The notes below the pieces were generated by a model. It searched no databases. It was given only the letters and a program-made list of their open reading frames with translations, and was not told the origin of the DNA. Made by a program: the position numbers and the translations under genes. From NCBI GenBank assembly GCA_036496605.1, contig DASXKV010000067.1, positions 124,001 through 188,000 of the forward strand: a DNA stretch of 64,000 nt, given 5' to 3'. This stretch comes from Gemmatimonadaceae bacterium. GTDB taxonomy: Bacteria > Gemmatimonadota > Gemmatimonadetes > Gemmatimonadales > Gemmatimonadaceae. This document shows, in pieces, positions 36,400-45,586 of this stretch (within the stretch, counting starts at the first letter, position 1; every line of letters begins with the position of its first letter).

Positions 36400-39342
36400 A
36401 TGCGACTTGCCGCTCTGGTGTCCCTCCTCCTCACGACAATCCCCACACTCAGTGCGGCGCCGCAAGCGACGGGCGTCGTCAGCGGTGTCGTCCTCGCCCA
36501 TCAGTCGCTGCGCCCACTCGCGGGCGCGCAAGTCGGCGTGGTCGGCACGCGCCTCGGTGCGCTGAGCGACGCCAACGGCCGCTTCCGCCTCGCGGGAGTA
36601 GAGGGCGACAGCGTCTCGCTCGACGTCCGTCTCATCGGATTCCAGCCTGCCAAACTCGTCGCGCGTGTGGGCGACGCCAATGTGCGCGTCCTGCTCAGCG
36701 AGGTCGCCGTCTCACTCGACCAGGTGGTCGTCACGGGGACCGCTGGGGTCACCGAACAGCGTGCGATGGGCAATCTGCTCGAGAAGGTGCAGACGGAAGA
36801 CGTCGTGCGCACCGCGCCAGTTGTGACGCCGCAGCAGCTGCTCGAGGGACGCGTTGCGGGGCTCGTCGTGTTGCCGGGATCGGGAAATATCGGTACCGGC
36901 AGCACGATGCACATCCGTGGCGTTGCGAGTCTGTCCCTCACGAATCAGCCGCTCATCTACGTCGACGGCGTGCGTGTCGACAATTCGGCATCGGGTGGCC
37001 CTTCGATTCGAGACGGCGCGCAAGTCGCGCGCATCAACGACATCAACCCCGAGGACATCGAGTCGATGGAGGTCATCAAGGGGCCGGCGGCGGCAACGCT
37101 CTACGGCACCGAGGCCTCGAGCGGCGTGATCCAGATCATTACGAAGCGCGGACATGCGGGCGTGGAGACGTACGATTTCGCGATGCAGCAGGGCACGAGC
37201 TGGCTCGCCGATCTCGGGCAGAAGGTGCCGACGCTCTGGGGAGTCGACAGCACCGGCGCCCTAACGAGCGTCAACCTCTATGAAAAAGAGAAGGCCGCGG
37301 GCCGCGATCCATTCCAGACCGGCACGATCCAGGGATATACGGCGCGCATGAACGGCGGCACGGACGCCGCCCGCTACTACGTGTCCGGCGCGTACGATCG
37401 GTCGACGGGAATCGAGTCCTACAACTGGCAAGACAAATACTCCGGCCGCACCAACCTGAATCTGATGCGGAGCGAGAAGGTGCAGGTGTCGGCCGATCTC
37501 GGGTACACGCACACGTTGACGCGGCTCGGCCAATCGGCAACGGGATGGGATCTTTGGAGCAACATCGTGTGGGGCTCGCCGGCGCGCCTCAACACCGCGA
37601 CGCGTGGTTTCCTGCGCGCCCCGCCCGAGGCCTCGTCGCAGATCGAGTCGATGGAGGACATCCAGCGCGTCACGGGCAGCCTGCAGCTGCTGAACAAGCC
37701 GACGCGATGGTTCAGCCATCGCCTAACGATCGGGACCGACGCCGCCAACTCCATCAGCTCCGTGCTCTTTCCACGCGATCCGGCGGGCGCGGCGTACTTC
37801 TTCGGAACGCTGAGTCTCGGACAGAAGACGGAAGATCGCCTAACGACGACCTTCAACACCATCGATTACTCGGCGACGGCCACCGCCAGCCTCCCCTTCG
37901 CGCTCGCCTCGGCGAGCTCGTTCGGATTCCAGGACTACTCGAAGCGATACGCCAGTGCCGAAGCCGTGGGCAAGTCGTTTCCGTCTCCATCCGTGACGTC
38001 CATCGGCGGCGCGGCGATCACGACCTCCACTGAAGATCTCATCGAGAACAAGACGGTCGGATTCTACGTCCAGGAGCAGGTGAGCCGAGCGAACCGACTG
38101 TTCCTCACCGCGGCGCTGCGGGGCGACAACAACAGCGCATTCGGCGCAAACTTCAAGCACGCGCTCTATCCGAAATTCAGCGGCAGCTGGGTCGCGAACG
38201 AGGAGCCTTTCTGGCACTGGACCAGTGTGAATGCGCTGCGTATTCGCGCCGCATATGGCAAAGCGGGAAAGCAGCCCGACGTCTTCGCCGCGCAGCGATT
38301 GTATCAGCCCGCCACGGGTCCGGGCGATGCCGCTGTGATCACGCCGCTCGCGATCGGCAATCCGGATTTGCGTCCCGAAGTCAGCAGTGAAGTCGAGCTC
38401 GGATTTGACCTCGGTGCGTTCGACGATCGGATCGGCGTCAATTTCACCTACTACGACCAGATGGCGCGCGATGCCATCGTCCAGCGTCAGGTCGAGCCAT
38501 CGCTCGGTTTTCCTGGATTCCAATATGTGAATGGTGGACGCGTCGCCAATCACGGGACGGAGCTCTCTCTCGATACGCACCCCATACGTCGCCGCCGTCT
38601 GGACTGGGCGATCGGCGGGCAGATCGCGACCAATAACAACCGCGTCGTGACGTTAGGCGGTCTTCCACCGATCTCGCTCGGCAGCAGCCAGTTCGACCGG
38701 GTTGGCTACCCCGTCGCCGGCTTCTTCGCGAAGCGCGTGATCTCGGCGCAGCTCGATCAGACGGGCAAGCCGTCCAACCTCATTTGCGCGGGAGACGCCA
38801 GCACGAACAACCAATCGGTGCCGTGTGCATCGGCCCCTTTGGTGTACTGGGGCACACCGACCGCGCGATGGACCGGCAACGTCAGTAGTAGCGTGACACT
38901 CTGGCGCAGTCTGCGGCTGTACGGGCTCGTCGACTTCCGCGGCGGCCAAACGATCAATGACGGCGACGTCTCCGCAGCACATACGGCGTTCCGCAACAGC
39001 AAGGCGATCAACGAGAAGACCGATCCGATTCTGATGGCGTACGACCAGCTCGGCACCATCGACCAGCTCGGATTCTTCAAGGCCGGTTTCGCGAAGCTCC
39101 GTGAGCTGTCCGCGACGTACACGCTCAGCGGGCGCCCCCTTCAGCGCCTGGGCGCATCGGGCGCATCGATCAGCATTGCCGGCCGCAACCTCGCGACGCT
39201 CTGGCGCGCACAGAAAGACATCTTCGGGGAGATCATCGCCGATCCGGAGATCGGCATCCCGAGCAGTGAGCTATCCAACTACGTCCAATCCGTCGTCCCG
39301 CCGCTAGCGCAATTCGTGGCGACGTTCCGGCTCACCTTCTAG
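36400..39342 (+). CDS. SusC/RagA-type TonB-dependent receptor, locus 2
   Basis: A 980-residue outer-membrane protein: signal peptide (about 1-22), carboxypeptidase-regulatory-like domain (GVVSGVVLAHQSLRPLAGAQ), plug with MHIRGVASLSLTNQPLIYVDG and GPAAATLYGTEASSGVIQI, and a long barrel. The longer frame back to the TTG at 36271 coincides with the promoter -35 and is rejected in favour of the ATG at 36400. It heads a four-gene run: the SusD-like gene starts 17 bases later, then CocE and an amidohydrolase overlap by four bases each. Only distantly similar to the locus 1 receptor, so probably tuned to another substrate. Confidence 0.9.
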   Translation: MRLAALVSLLLTTIPTLSAAPQATGVVSGVVLAHQSLRPLAGAQVGVVGTRLGALSDANGRFRLAGVEGDSVSLDVRLIGFQPAKLVARVGDANVRVLLSEVAVSLDQVVVTGTAGVTEQRAMGNLLEKVQTEDVVRTAPVVTPQQLLEGRVAGLVVLPGSGNIGTGSTMHIRGVASLSLTNQPLIYVDGVRVDNSASGGPSIRDGAQVARINDINPEDIESMEVIKGPAAATLYGTEASSGVIQIITKRGHAGVETYDFAMQQGTSWLADLGQKVPTLWGVDSTGALTSVNLYEKEKAAGRDPFQTGTIQGYTARMNGGTDAARYYVSGAYDRSTGIESYNWQDKYSGRTNLNLMRSEKVQVSADLGYTHTLTRLGQSATGWDLWSNIVWGSPARLNTATRGFLRAPPEASSQIESMEDIQRVTGSLQLLNKPTRWFSHRLTIGTDAANSISSVLFPRDPAGAAYFFGTLSLGQKTEDRLTTTFNTIDYSATATASLPFALASASSFGFQDYSKRYASAEAVGKSFPSPSVTSIGGAAITTSTEDLIENKTVGFYVQEQVSRANRLFLTAALRGDNNSAFGANFKHALYPKFSGSWVANEEPFWHWTSVNALRIRAAYGKAGKQPDVFAAQRLYQPATGPGDAAVITPLAIGNPDLRPEVSSEVELGFDLGAFDDRIGVNFTYYDQMARDAIVQRQVEPSLGFPGFQYVNGGRVANHGTELSLDTHPIRRRRLDWAIGGQIATNNNRVVTLGGLPPISLGSSQFDRVGYPVAGFFAKRVISAQLDQTGKPSNLICAGDASTNNQSVPCASAPLVYWGTPTARWTGNVSSSVTLWRSLRLYGLVDFRGGQTINDGDVSAAHTAFRNSKAINEKTDPILMAYDQLGTIDQLGFFKAGFAKLRELSATYTLSGRPLQRLGASGASISIAGRNLATLWRAQKDIFGEIIADPEIGIPSSELSNYVQSVVPPLAQFVATFRLTF

Positions 39343-39358
39343 CGGCATCGAGGCTACC

Positions 39359-40636
39359 ATGCGTCTTCCGACACTTGCGATGTCTCTGCTTCGCGGTCGC
39401 GCGCGCGACACGGTCCTCGCCGCGCTGACGCTGAGCAGTCTTGGCGTGGCGGCGTGCAAGGGAATTCTCAGCGTCGATCTGCCAACACGCGTCTCCGCCG
39501 GAGTCCTCGATGATCCGTCGTTCGCGCCGACGATGGTGCAGGGCGCCATCGCGGATTTCGAGTGCGCGTATACCAACTATGCGGCCGCGACCGGCCTCTT
39601 GACCGACGAGCTGATCGAGTCCACCGGCTTCATTGCCTGGTTCAGTTGGGACCTGCGACGCATTCCGTCCAGCAACTCGAGTCTTGGCGGCAACACCTGT
39701 ACCGGTGCTGGTTATGGCGTCTACACGCCGCTGCAGACGGCGCGGTTCTCCGCATCGGATTCGTACAAGCGCGTTCAGGGGTTCGCGGACGCGTCCGTGC
39801 CTAACAAGACCTCGCTTCTCGCGACCGCCGCGGCCTACGAAGGTTTTTCGCTGACGCTCCTTGGCGAGGGTTTCTGCCAGATGGCGGTCGATGGCGGGCC
39901 GTTGATGACTCCAGCGCAAACGCTCGCGCTCGCGGAGGCGCGATTCACCGACGCGATGCAGCTTGCGACGACGGCGAGCAACGCCTCCATTCTCGACTTC
40001 GCCACGCTCGGGCGGGCGCGCGCCAGGCTGGACGAAGGCAACAAAGCGGGAGCGGACGCCGACGCGAAGCTGGTGCCGCAAGGCTTCGTGCTGAACGCGA
40101 CATACGACGCCGCCGCGGAGCGACATCGCAATCGCGTCTACGTCGACAACTTCGTCAATCTGTATACCTCGGTCGATCCACGCTTCCGCAGCCTGACCTT
40201 CGGCGGCGTCGCCGATCCGCGCGTCCCGACGAAGAACGCCGGCCGCCTCGGTAACGATGGCGTGACGCAACTCTGGCAGGAGCTCCGCTACACCGGAGAA
40301 ACGTCCCCGATGCCCATCGCTACGTGGAACGAAGCGCAGCTCATCATCGCCGAGGCGGAAGGCGGACAGGCAGCCGTGGACGCGATCAATCGCCTGCACA
40401 CGGCAGCGGGTCTGCCGGCGTTCAGCAGCACCGACGACGCAACGACCATGGCGCAAGTGTACGAGGAGCGGCGGCGCGAGCTGTTCCTCACCGGGCACCG
40501 GATCAACGATATGCTGCGCCTGAGCATTCCATTTGATACCGGAAACGACGCGAAGGGTCAGCCCTTCGGGACGACGACGTGCCTGCCGCTTCCCGATGTA
40601 GAAACACTAAACAACCCCAACATCACGCATCCATGA
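39359..40636 (+). CDS. SusD/RagB-like surface lipoprotein, locus 2
   Basis: A 425-residue lipoprotein with a signal ending in GVAAC, followed by ILSVDLPTRVSAGVLDD, which matches the start of short SusD-like proteins of this phylum. TPR-like helices and a late MAQVYEERRRELFLTGHRINDMLRL segment, a family hallmark, are present. A GAGG ribosome site precedes the ATG. Its stop overlaps the CocE start (ATGA at 40633-40636). Likely binds substrate for the adjacent SusC barrel. Confidence 0.84.
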   Translation: MRLPTLAMSLLRGRARDTVLAALTLSSLGVAACKGILSVDLPTRVSAGVLDDPSFAPTMVQGAIADFECAYTNYAAATGLLTDELIESTGFIAWFSWDLRRIPSSNSSLGGNTCTGAGYGVYTPLQTARFSASDSYKRVQGFADASVPNKTSLLATAAAYEGFSLTLLGEGFCQMAVDGGPLMTPAQTLALAEARFTDAMQLATTASNASILDFATLGRARARLDEGNKAGADADAKLVPQGFVLNATYDAAAERHRNRVYVDNFVNLYTSVDPRFRSLTFGGVADPRVPTKNAGRLGNDGVTQLWQELRYTGETSPMPIATWNEAQLIIAEAEGGQAAVDAINRLHTAAGLPAFSSTDDATTMAQVYEERRRELFLTGHRINDMLRLSIPFDTGNDAKGQPFGTTTCLPLPDVETLNNPNITHP

Positions 40637-42396
40637 CAGCGCGCAGCGTAGCGACTCTCTTCGCTCTGCTCTCGCTCGGAGCGAGCTCGGCCCGAGCACA
40701 GGACACGTCGGTCATCAAGTATCCGATGCTCGTGCGATACAACGTCCGAGTCCCGATGCGGGACGGCGTTCATCTCTCCATCAACGTGTTCCAACCACGG
40801 ACGAGGACGAAGCATGCCACGGTGATGATCCTGACGCCGTACGGTAAGGACCTCGGCAATCCGTTCGAGGAAGCGTGGTCTTTCGTGAAGCATGGCTACG
40901 CGTTCGTGTCCATCGACGCGCGCGGCCGTTATGACTCGGACGGCGATTTCACGCCCAATCGGGGAGATGGCCCGGATGGCAGTGACGTGATGAACTGGAT
41001 CGCGCGGCAACCGTGGTCCGACGGACGGATCGCAACCTACGGCGGTTCGTACCTGGGCAAGGTGCAGTGGGAAATGGCGAAGCAGAACAATCCGCACCAT
41101 GTCGCCATCATGTCCTACGTGTCTCCCGCCGACGACTGGAACGACGAATCCCGCTACAACGGCGTGCCCAAGCTCGACCTCATGTACACCTGGATGATGG
41201 GTATGTACGGGCGCGTCGGGCATCCAGCCGCCGGCTTCGATTGGGGCAAGTTGATGCGAGGTCTGCCGCTCACATCGCTCGACACCGCCGCCGGACGCGA
41301 CATGCCGTTCTGGCGACAGCTCATGCTCCATGATCGGCTGGATGCGTTCTGGATGCCGTCGCAGATGACCGGCTCGTACGGCAAGTTCGACATTGCGAGC
41401 TTCAATGTGACGGGCTGGTACGAGGGTCAGCTCAAGGGCGCGGTGCAGAACTTCACGAACGCGGTGAAGTACTCCAAGACGCCTGGCGCGCACATGTTGG
41501 TCGTCGGCCCCTGGCTCCATGGCGTGAATCGCAATCGCGTCATCGGCGACCGCGATGCAGGCCCGCATGCGATCATCAATCTCGACAGCATTCGGGACGC
41601 CTGGCTCGACAGCCGATTGCTCGGCGCACCGAATCCGGATCTGCCGCACGTCTTGTATTTCCTGCCGGTCAAGAACGAGTGGCACAGCGCAGCGTCCTGG
41701 CCGGTTCCCGGAACGACATTCACGTCTTTTTATCTCGCGAGCAATGGCAACGCGAACACTCTGCACGGCGACGGGTTGTTAGGCAGCGATGCCGCCGCGC
41801 AGCGCGTGCCGTCCGACACGTTCACGTATGATCCCGCGAACCCCACGCCGTCGCTGAGCAGCCGTACCGCGGGCGCGCGCGGCGGTCTGCCGCAAGGTTC
41901 CGTCGACAGCCGGAAGAACGAGGAGCGAGGCGACGTACTCGTCTACACTGGAGAGCCGCTGGCCCAAGGCATGGAGGTCACCGGTCCGGTGCGCGCGACG
42001 ATCTACCTCTCGACGAACGTTGTCGACACGGACATCGCGCTGAAGCTGCTCGACGTGTACCCGGACGGTCGAGCGCACAACCTCACCGAAGGGATCGCGC
42101 GCGCGAAATATCGCACCTCGCCCAGCTCACCGGAGCTGATGCGACCCGGGCAAGTCTACAAGATCGACGTGGAGCTCTTCCCGACGAGCAACTGGTTCGA
42201 GGCTGGTCACCGGATCCGGCTCGAGGTCGCGAGCAGTGACTTCCCGAACTTCGCTCGCAATCTCAACACGGCCAACTCCGATTCGGGGACAGAGATCAAA
42301 GTGGCACACACCACGATCCTGCATTCGCGTCAATACCCGTCGGCGATCGTGTTGCCGGTTGTGGGTGCGGGCCAGACCGTAACGCTGGTGCCGTGA
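40633..42396 (+). CDS. CocE/NonD-family hydrolase (X-Pro peptidase-like), secreted
   Basis: A 587-residue protein with a signal peptide ending near ARAQ (about 22). The alpha/beta-hydrolase core has the nucleophile elbow GGSYLG with Ser139, DARGRYDSDGDF as oxyanion-region sequence, and a C-terminal jelly-roll-like domain (about 380-580) ending in GAGQTVTLVP, as in CocE and S15 X-prolyl dipeptidyl peptidases. Members cleave esters, beta-lactams or N-terminal peptide bonds; with a SusCD pair and an amidohydrolase next to it, acylated peptides or amino acids are the likely class. Starts and ends with 4-base overlaps, so it is translationally coupled on both sides. Confidence 0.87.
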   Translation: MTARSVATLFALLSLGASSARAQDTSVIKYPMLVRYNVRVPMRDGVHLSINVFQPRTRTKHATVMILTPYGKDLGNPFEEAWSFVKHGYAFVSIDARGRYDSDGDFTPNRGDGPDGSDVMNWIARQPWSDGRIATYGGSYLGKVQWEMAKQNNPHHVAIMSYVSPADDWNDESRYNGVPKLDLMYTWMMGMYGRVGHPAAGFDWGKLMRGLPLTSLDTAAGRDMPFWRQLMLHDRLDAFWMPSQMTGSYGKFDIASFNVTGWYEGQLKGAVQNFTNAVKYSKTPGAHMLVVGPWLHGVNRNRVIGDRDAGPHAIINLDSIRDAWLDSRLLGAPNPDLPHVLYFLPVKNEWHSAASWPVPGTTFTSFYLASNGNANTLHGDGLLGSDAAAQRVPSDTFTYDPANPTPSLSSRTAGARGGLPQGSVDSRKNEERGDVLVYTGEPLAQGMEVTGPVRATIYLSTNVVDTDIALKLLDVYPDGRAHNLTEGIARAKYRTSPSSPELMRPGQVYKIDVELFPTSNWFEAGHRIRLEVASSDFPNFARNLNTANSDSGTEIKVAHTTILHSRQYPSAIVLPVVGAGQTVTLVP

Positions 42397-44621
42397 CGAC
42401 GCGTCGACCCCTGAGGATTGGAGCTGCGTTCGCCGCCGCGCTCGTACTCACTGCGGCGGTCGAGCGAGAGACGCATCACGAGTCGGATATCGTGCGTAGG
42501 TCGGTGCCGGTCGCGCCGACCTACGACCTCGTGATCGCGAACGCGCGCGTCATCGATCCCGAGACCAAACTCGACGCGACACGAAACGTGGGGATTGCGA
42601 AAGGAAAGATCGCGGTGATGTCCAGCGCGCCGCTCGCTGGCCGCACGAGCATCGATGCGCGAGGCCTCGTCCTCGCGCCCGGTTTCATCGATGTGCACGC
42701 CCACGGACAGGACGCGGAGAACTATCGCTACTACGCAATGGACGGCGTGACCTCGGCCATGGAGCTCGAGCTCGGGACCGACGACGTCGATGCATGGTAT
42801 GCCGAGCGGGCGGGGAAGGCGCTCGTGAACTATGGCGTTTCGATCGGGCACATGCGCGTCCGCATGCGCGTGATGAAAGACTCGAGCCGCACGTATGCGA
42901 GCGGCGATGCGGCGCACCGGGCGGCGAGCGATTCGGAAATTGCGTTGATACGCGCGCGAATCGTGGATGGTTTGGAGCGTGGTGCGATCGGCGTCGGCTT
43001 CGGGCTCTCGTACACTCCCGCGGCATCTCGATGGGAAGTTCTCGAGGGATTTCGCGCAGCCGCTGCCGTGGACGCGCCGGTGTTCGTGCACATGCGGTAC
43101 ATCGGCGAGCAGGAGCCGGCGAGCAGCGTTGACGCGCTCGAGGAAGTACTTGCTGCGGCGGCGGTCTCCGGAGCTTCGCTGCACGTGATGCACGTTCATA
43201 GCAGCGGGCTGCGCGCCACGCCACGGCTGCTGCAGATGATTCGTGAGGCACGCGCGCGAGGACTCGATGTCACGACCGAGGCCTACCCATATACGGCCGG
43301 GAGCTCGGGAATCGAGTCGGCGCTTTTCGACCCCGGCTGGCAGCAGGCGCTCGGGATCGACTACCACGATATCGAGTGGGCGGCGACGGGCGAGCGCCTA
43401 ACGGCGAGCACCTTCGCGATCTACCGCAAGCAACATGGCATCGTGATTGTCCATATGATCCCCGAGGACGTCGTCGCCACGGCGATTGCGAGTCCACTCA
43501 CATTCGTTGCAAGCGATGCCCGGATGCAGAACGGGCATGGCCACCCGCGGAGTGCCGGCACCTTTGCGCGTGTACTCGGCCACGATGTTCGCGACACGCA
43601 TACGCTGTCCCTCATGGACGCGCTGACGAAGATGACGTTGATGCCGGCGCGCCGTCTCGAGCATCGACTGCCGGCGATGCGGCACAAGGGGCGCGTTCAG
43701 ATCGGAGCCGATGCCGACCTGGTGGTATTCGATCCAGCAAGCGTGATCGATCGTGCGACCTACGCGCAGCCGGCGCAGTACTCAGAAGGCTTCGAGTATG
43801 TGCTGGTGGGTGGCGTGCCGGTCGTCTGGCACGGGAAGTTGAGAGAAGACTCGTTACCGGGCCGGCCCCTGCGCGCGCCGCCGGCGCCGCAACGGCCGAT
43901 CGGGGCCGCAGCGTTAGGCGACTCTGACCGCGGGCGTCCGACGGGTTCCGATCGGACGCAGCGGAACGGCTTCCATCGGCAAGTCGGCGTTGGCGGCCGC
44001 GACGCGACGCGCGGTGCGCCGGCGCAGCCGAAACAAGCGACGGACCGCTTCGCTCATCCCGAGGGCGACGATGCTGTGCCTAACGGTCTCCTCGCAGTAT
44101 CCGATGCGCGCGGCGACTTCCTTGAGCGAGATAGTTCCCTGACGCCGGACCTCGCGCAGGATCGCCAGCACGTCGATGTGCTTCGTCGCGCGATGCCTCC
44201 CGAGTCCCGCCTCCATGACACACTGCCGCACCGACGTGCGGCCGCTGCCAAGGACGAAAGCGATCTCTTCGACCGTCGCGCCGCCCAGGTAGAGCGCCAT
44301 CACCCACGCGTCCCGCTGCTCGCGGTTCAGTCGCGGTGTGCGCGGAATGTCGGTGCGGGCGGGAGCGTCGGCGCTCGTGATGACAGTCCGTGCGGTGAAG
44401 GTGCGCATCCGAAATACCTGGGTGTGAGGGAACGCATGCGTCGCATCGTCGCGAGTGCCAACGACTACATCAGAGGAGGGAAGCGCCTGCGCAATGGAGA
44501 CGCCGTGACTGGAAGCGCGGTAACAGTGTCCCTTGCGCCGCCACTCGGGTGTCGAACCGGTCGGCCCTTCCGGGTAGGGCAGCGTGTCCGAGCCGTTGAG
44601 TGCACTCGTGAGCGCGACTAG
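42393..44621 (+). CDS. N-acyl-D-amino-acid deacylase-like amidohydrolase with read-through tail
   Basis: Starts at GTG overlapping the CocE stop (GTGA). Residues 1-500 form a metal-dependent amidohydrolase of the D-aminoacylase/dihydroorotase type: signal-like N-terminus, FIDVHAHG (metal HxH), HVHSSG, and late SDARMQNGHGHPRS, closing with ADLVVFDPASV and a GKLREDSLPGRPLRAP ending typical of the family. The frame then continues for about 240 residues of Arg/Asp-rich sequence antisense to the HTH gene at 43914-44408, with no homology expected. A one-base shift would end the protein at TAG 43915-43917, so the tail is likely a lost stop or frameshift. Probable role: freeing D-amino acids from N-acyl forms. 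Confidence 0.75.
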   Translation: MTTRRPLRIGAAFAAALVLTAAVERETHHESDIVRRSVPVAPTYDLVIANARVIDPETKLDATRNVGIAKGKIAVMSSAPLAGRTSIDARGLVLAPGFIDVHAHGQDAENYRYYAMDGVTSAMELELGTDDVDAWYAERAGKALVNYGVSIGHMRVRMRVMKDSSRTYASGDAAHRAASDSEIALIRARIVDGLERGAIGVGFGLSYTPAASRWEVLEGFRAAAAVDAPVFVHMRYIGEQEPASSVDALEEVLAAAAVSGASLHVMHVHSSGLRATPRLLQMIREARARGLDVTTEAYPYTAGSSGIESALFDPGWQQALGIDYHDIEWAATGERLTASTFAIYRKQHGIVIVHMIPEDVVATAIASPLTFVASDARMQNGHGHPRSAGTFARVLGHDVRDTHTLSLMDALTKMTLMPARRLEHRLPAMRHKGRVQIGADADLVVFDPASVIDRATYAQPAQYSEGFEYVLVGGVPVVWHGKLREDSLPGRPLRAPPAPQRPIGAAALGDSDRGRPTGSDRTQRNGFHRQVGVGGRDATRGAPAQPKQATDRFAHPEGDDAVPNGLLAVSDARGDFLERDSSLTPDLAQDRQHVDVLRRAMPPESRLHDTLPHRRAAAAKDESDLFDRRAAQVERHHPRVPLLAVQSRCARNVGAGGSVGARDDSPCGEGAHPKYLGVRERMRRIVASANDYIRGGKRLRNGDAVTGSAVTVSLAPPLGCRTGRPFRVGQRVRAVECTRERD
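43914..44408 (-). CDS. Protein with two helix-turn-helix segments
   Basis: A 164-residue protein. HTH one (about 33-70) is LNREQRDAWVMALYLGGATVEEIAFVLGSGRTSVRQCV; HTH two (about 88-125) is centred on ISLKEVAARIGYCEETVRHSI, followed by a very basic RRLFRLRRRTARR tail suited to DNA contact. The ATG at 44408 follows an AGG-containing stretch; an upstream open frame to 44786 overlaps the GNAT gene and is not used. The stop TAA lies in a GCCTAACG word. It converges on the amidohydrolase and diverges from the acyltransferase gene, so it may regulate either. Family not recognised. Confidence 0.6.
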   Translation of the reverse strand: MRTFTARTVITSADAPARTDIPRTPRLNREQRDAWVMALYLGGATVEEIAFVLGSGRTSVRQCVMEAGLGRHRATKHIDVLAILREVRRQGTISLKEVAARIGYCEETVRHSIVALGMSEAVRRLFRLRRRTARRVAAANADLPMEAVPLRPIGTRRTPAVRVA

Positions 44622-44661
44622 CTTCTCGCCTTCCCCGAGAACGAGCACGCCTCCGTCGCGC

Positions 44662-45495
44662 ATGTCAGCTTCCGACGTCGATATCCGTCCGCTCCGCACG
44701 CAGAAGGAGCTCCACGCCTGCGTCGCGCTCCAGCACGAAACATGGGGCGACGAGTTCACGGACGTGGTGCCCGCGAGCATTCTCAAGGTCTCACAGCGCG
44801 TCGGCGGTGTCGCCGCCGGTGCCTTCGACGCGCACGATCGGCTGCTCGGCTTCGTCTACGGGCTCACCGGCGTCGAGCATGGCCGGATCGTCCACTGGTC
44901 CGACATGCTCGCGGTTCGTCCCGAAGCGCGGAACCTTGGCCTGGGCCGCCGGCTGAAGGAATATCAGCGCAGAGTCGTGCAGCAGCTCGGCGGCGTCGTC
45001 ATCTATTGGACCTACGATCCACTCGTTGCGCGCAACGCTCATCTCAACTTCAACGTGTTCGGCGTGCGGATCGCCGAGTACGTGGAAGACATGTACGGCG
45101 AGACGGAGAGTCCCTTACATCAGGGCATTGGCACGGATCGTTTCGTGGTCGCGTGGCCAGTGCCTGACGCGGACGTGAAGCGGCGGCTGGCGGAGACGCA
45201 CGCCGCGGCGGTCGACCGCCAGCTTCTCGAATCGCCGGTCCTGAATCCCGGCAACAGTGCTGCCGCAGCGGACGGCGCAATCCCTGATCGCGCGCGCATC
45301 GAGGTGCCGACCGACATCAATGACCTGCAACATTCGGATCGCAACCGCGCGATCGCCTGGCGTCACTCGACACGGGCCGCGTTCGCCCGTGCACTCGCGG
45401 CGAAGCTCACCGTTCAGGGTTTTGTAATCGATGAGTGCGCGCACCGCGGCCATTACCTGTTGGCGAGAGGCGATGGGCGAGGGGCCCGCATCTAG
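44662..45495 (+). CDS. GNAT-family N-acyltransferase of the N-succinylamino-acid pathway type
   Basis: A 277-residue GNAT protein. The acetyl-CoA/succinyl-CoA binding motif is VRPEARNLGLGRRLKEYQRR, preceded by VHWSDMLAV; a second half (about 150-277) has no separate fold call. The start at 44662 (MSASDVDIRPL) is preferred over an in-frame ATG-less stretch to 44584. Its next neighbours are an OSBS/N-acylamino-acid racemase and an M20 deacylase. In Geobacillus a GNAT N-succinyltransferase, N-succinylamino-acid racemase and a desuccinylase form a route from D- to L-amino acids, and the same trio and order here supports that role. Confidence 0.75.
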   Translation: MSASDVDIRPLRTQKELHACVALQHETWGDEFTDVVPASILKVSQRVGGVAAGAFDAHDRLLGFVYGLTGVEHGRIVHWSDMLAVRPEARNLGLGRRLKEYQRRVVQQLGGVVIYWTYDPLVARNAHLNFNVFGVRIAEYVEDMYGETESPLHQGIGTDRFVVAWPVPDADVKRRLAETHAAAVDRQLLESPVLNPGNSAAAADGAIPDRARIEVPTDINDLQHSDRNRAIAWRHSTRAAFARALAAKLTVQGFVIDECAHRGHYLLARGDGRGARI

Positions 45496-45580
45496 GGAAC
45501 GGCAGGCCCAGCCTAACGCGTGACCGTTCCTCGCCCCTCGTCCTGAATCCCTAGCCCCTATTCTCTAGCCCCTAGCCCCT
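45496..45580. repeat. Hairpin plus iterated CCCCTAG words
   Basis: GGAACGG (45496-45502) pairs with CCGTTCC (45524-45530) right after the acyltransferase stop, with a GCCTAACG word in the loop. Repeats of CCCTAGCCC then run to 45580, six bases before the racemase ATG. The word set matches the 17747-17840 terminator. It may reduce read-through from the acyltransferase into the racemase. Confidence 0.5.
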
Positions 45581-45586
45581 CCTTCC

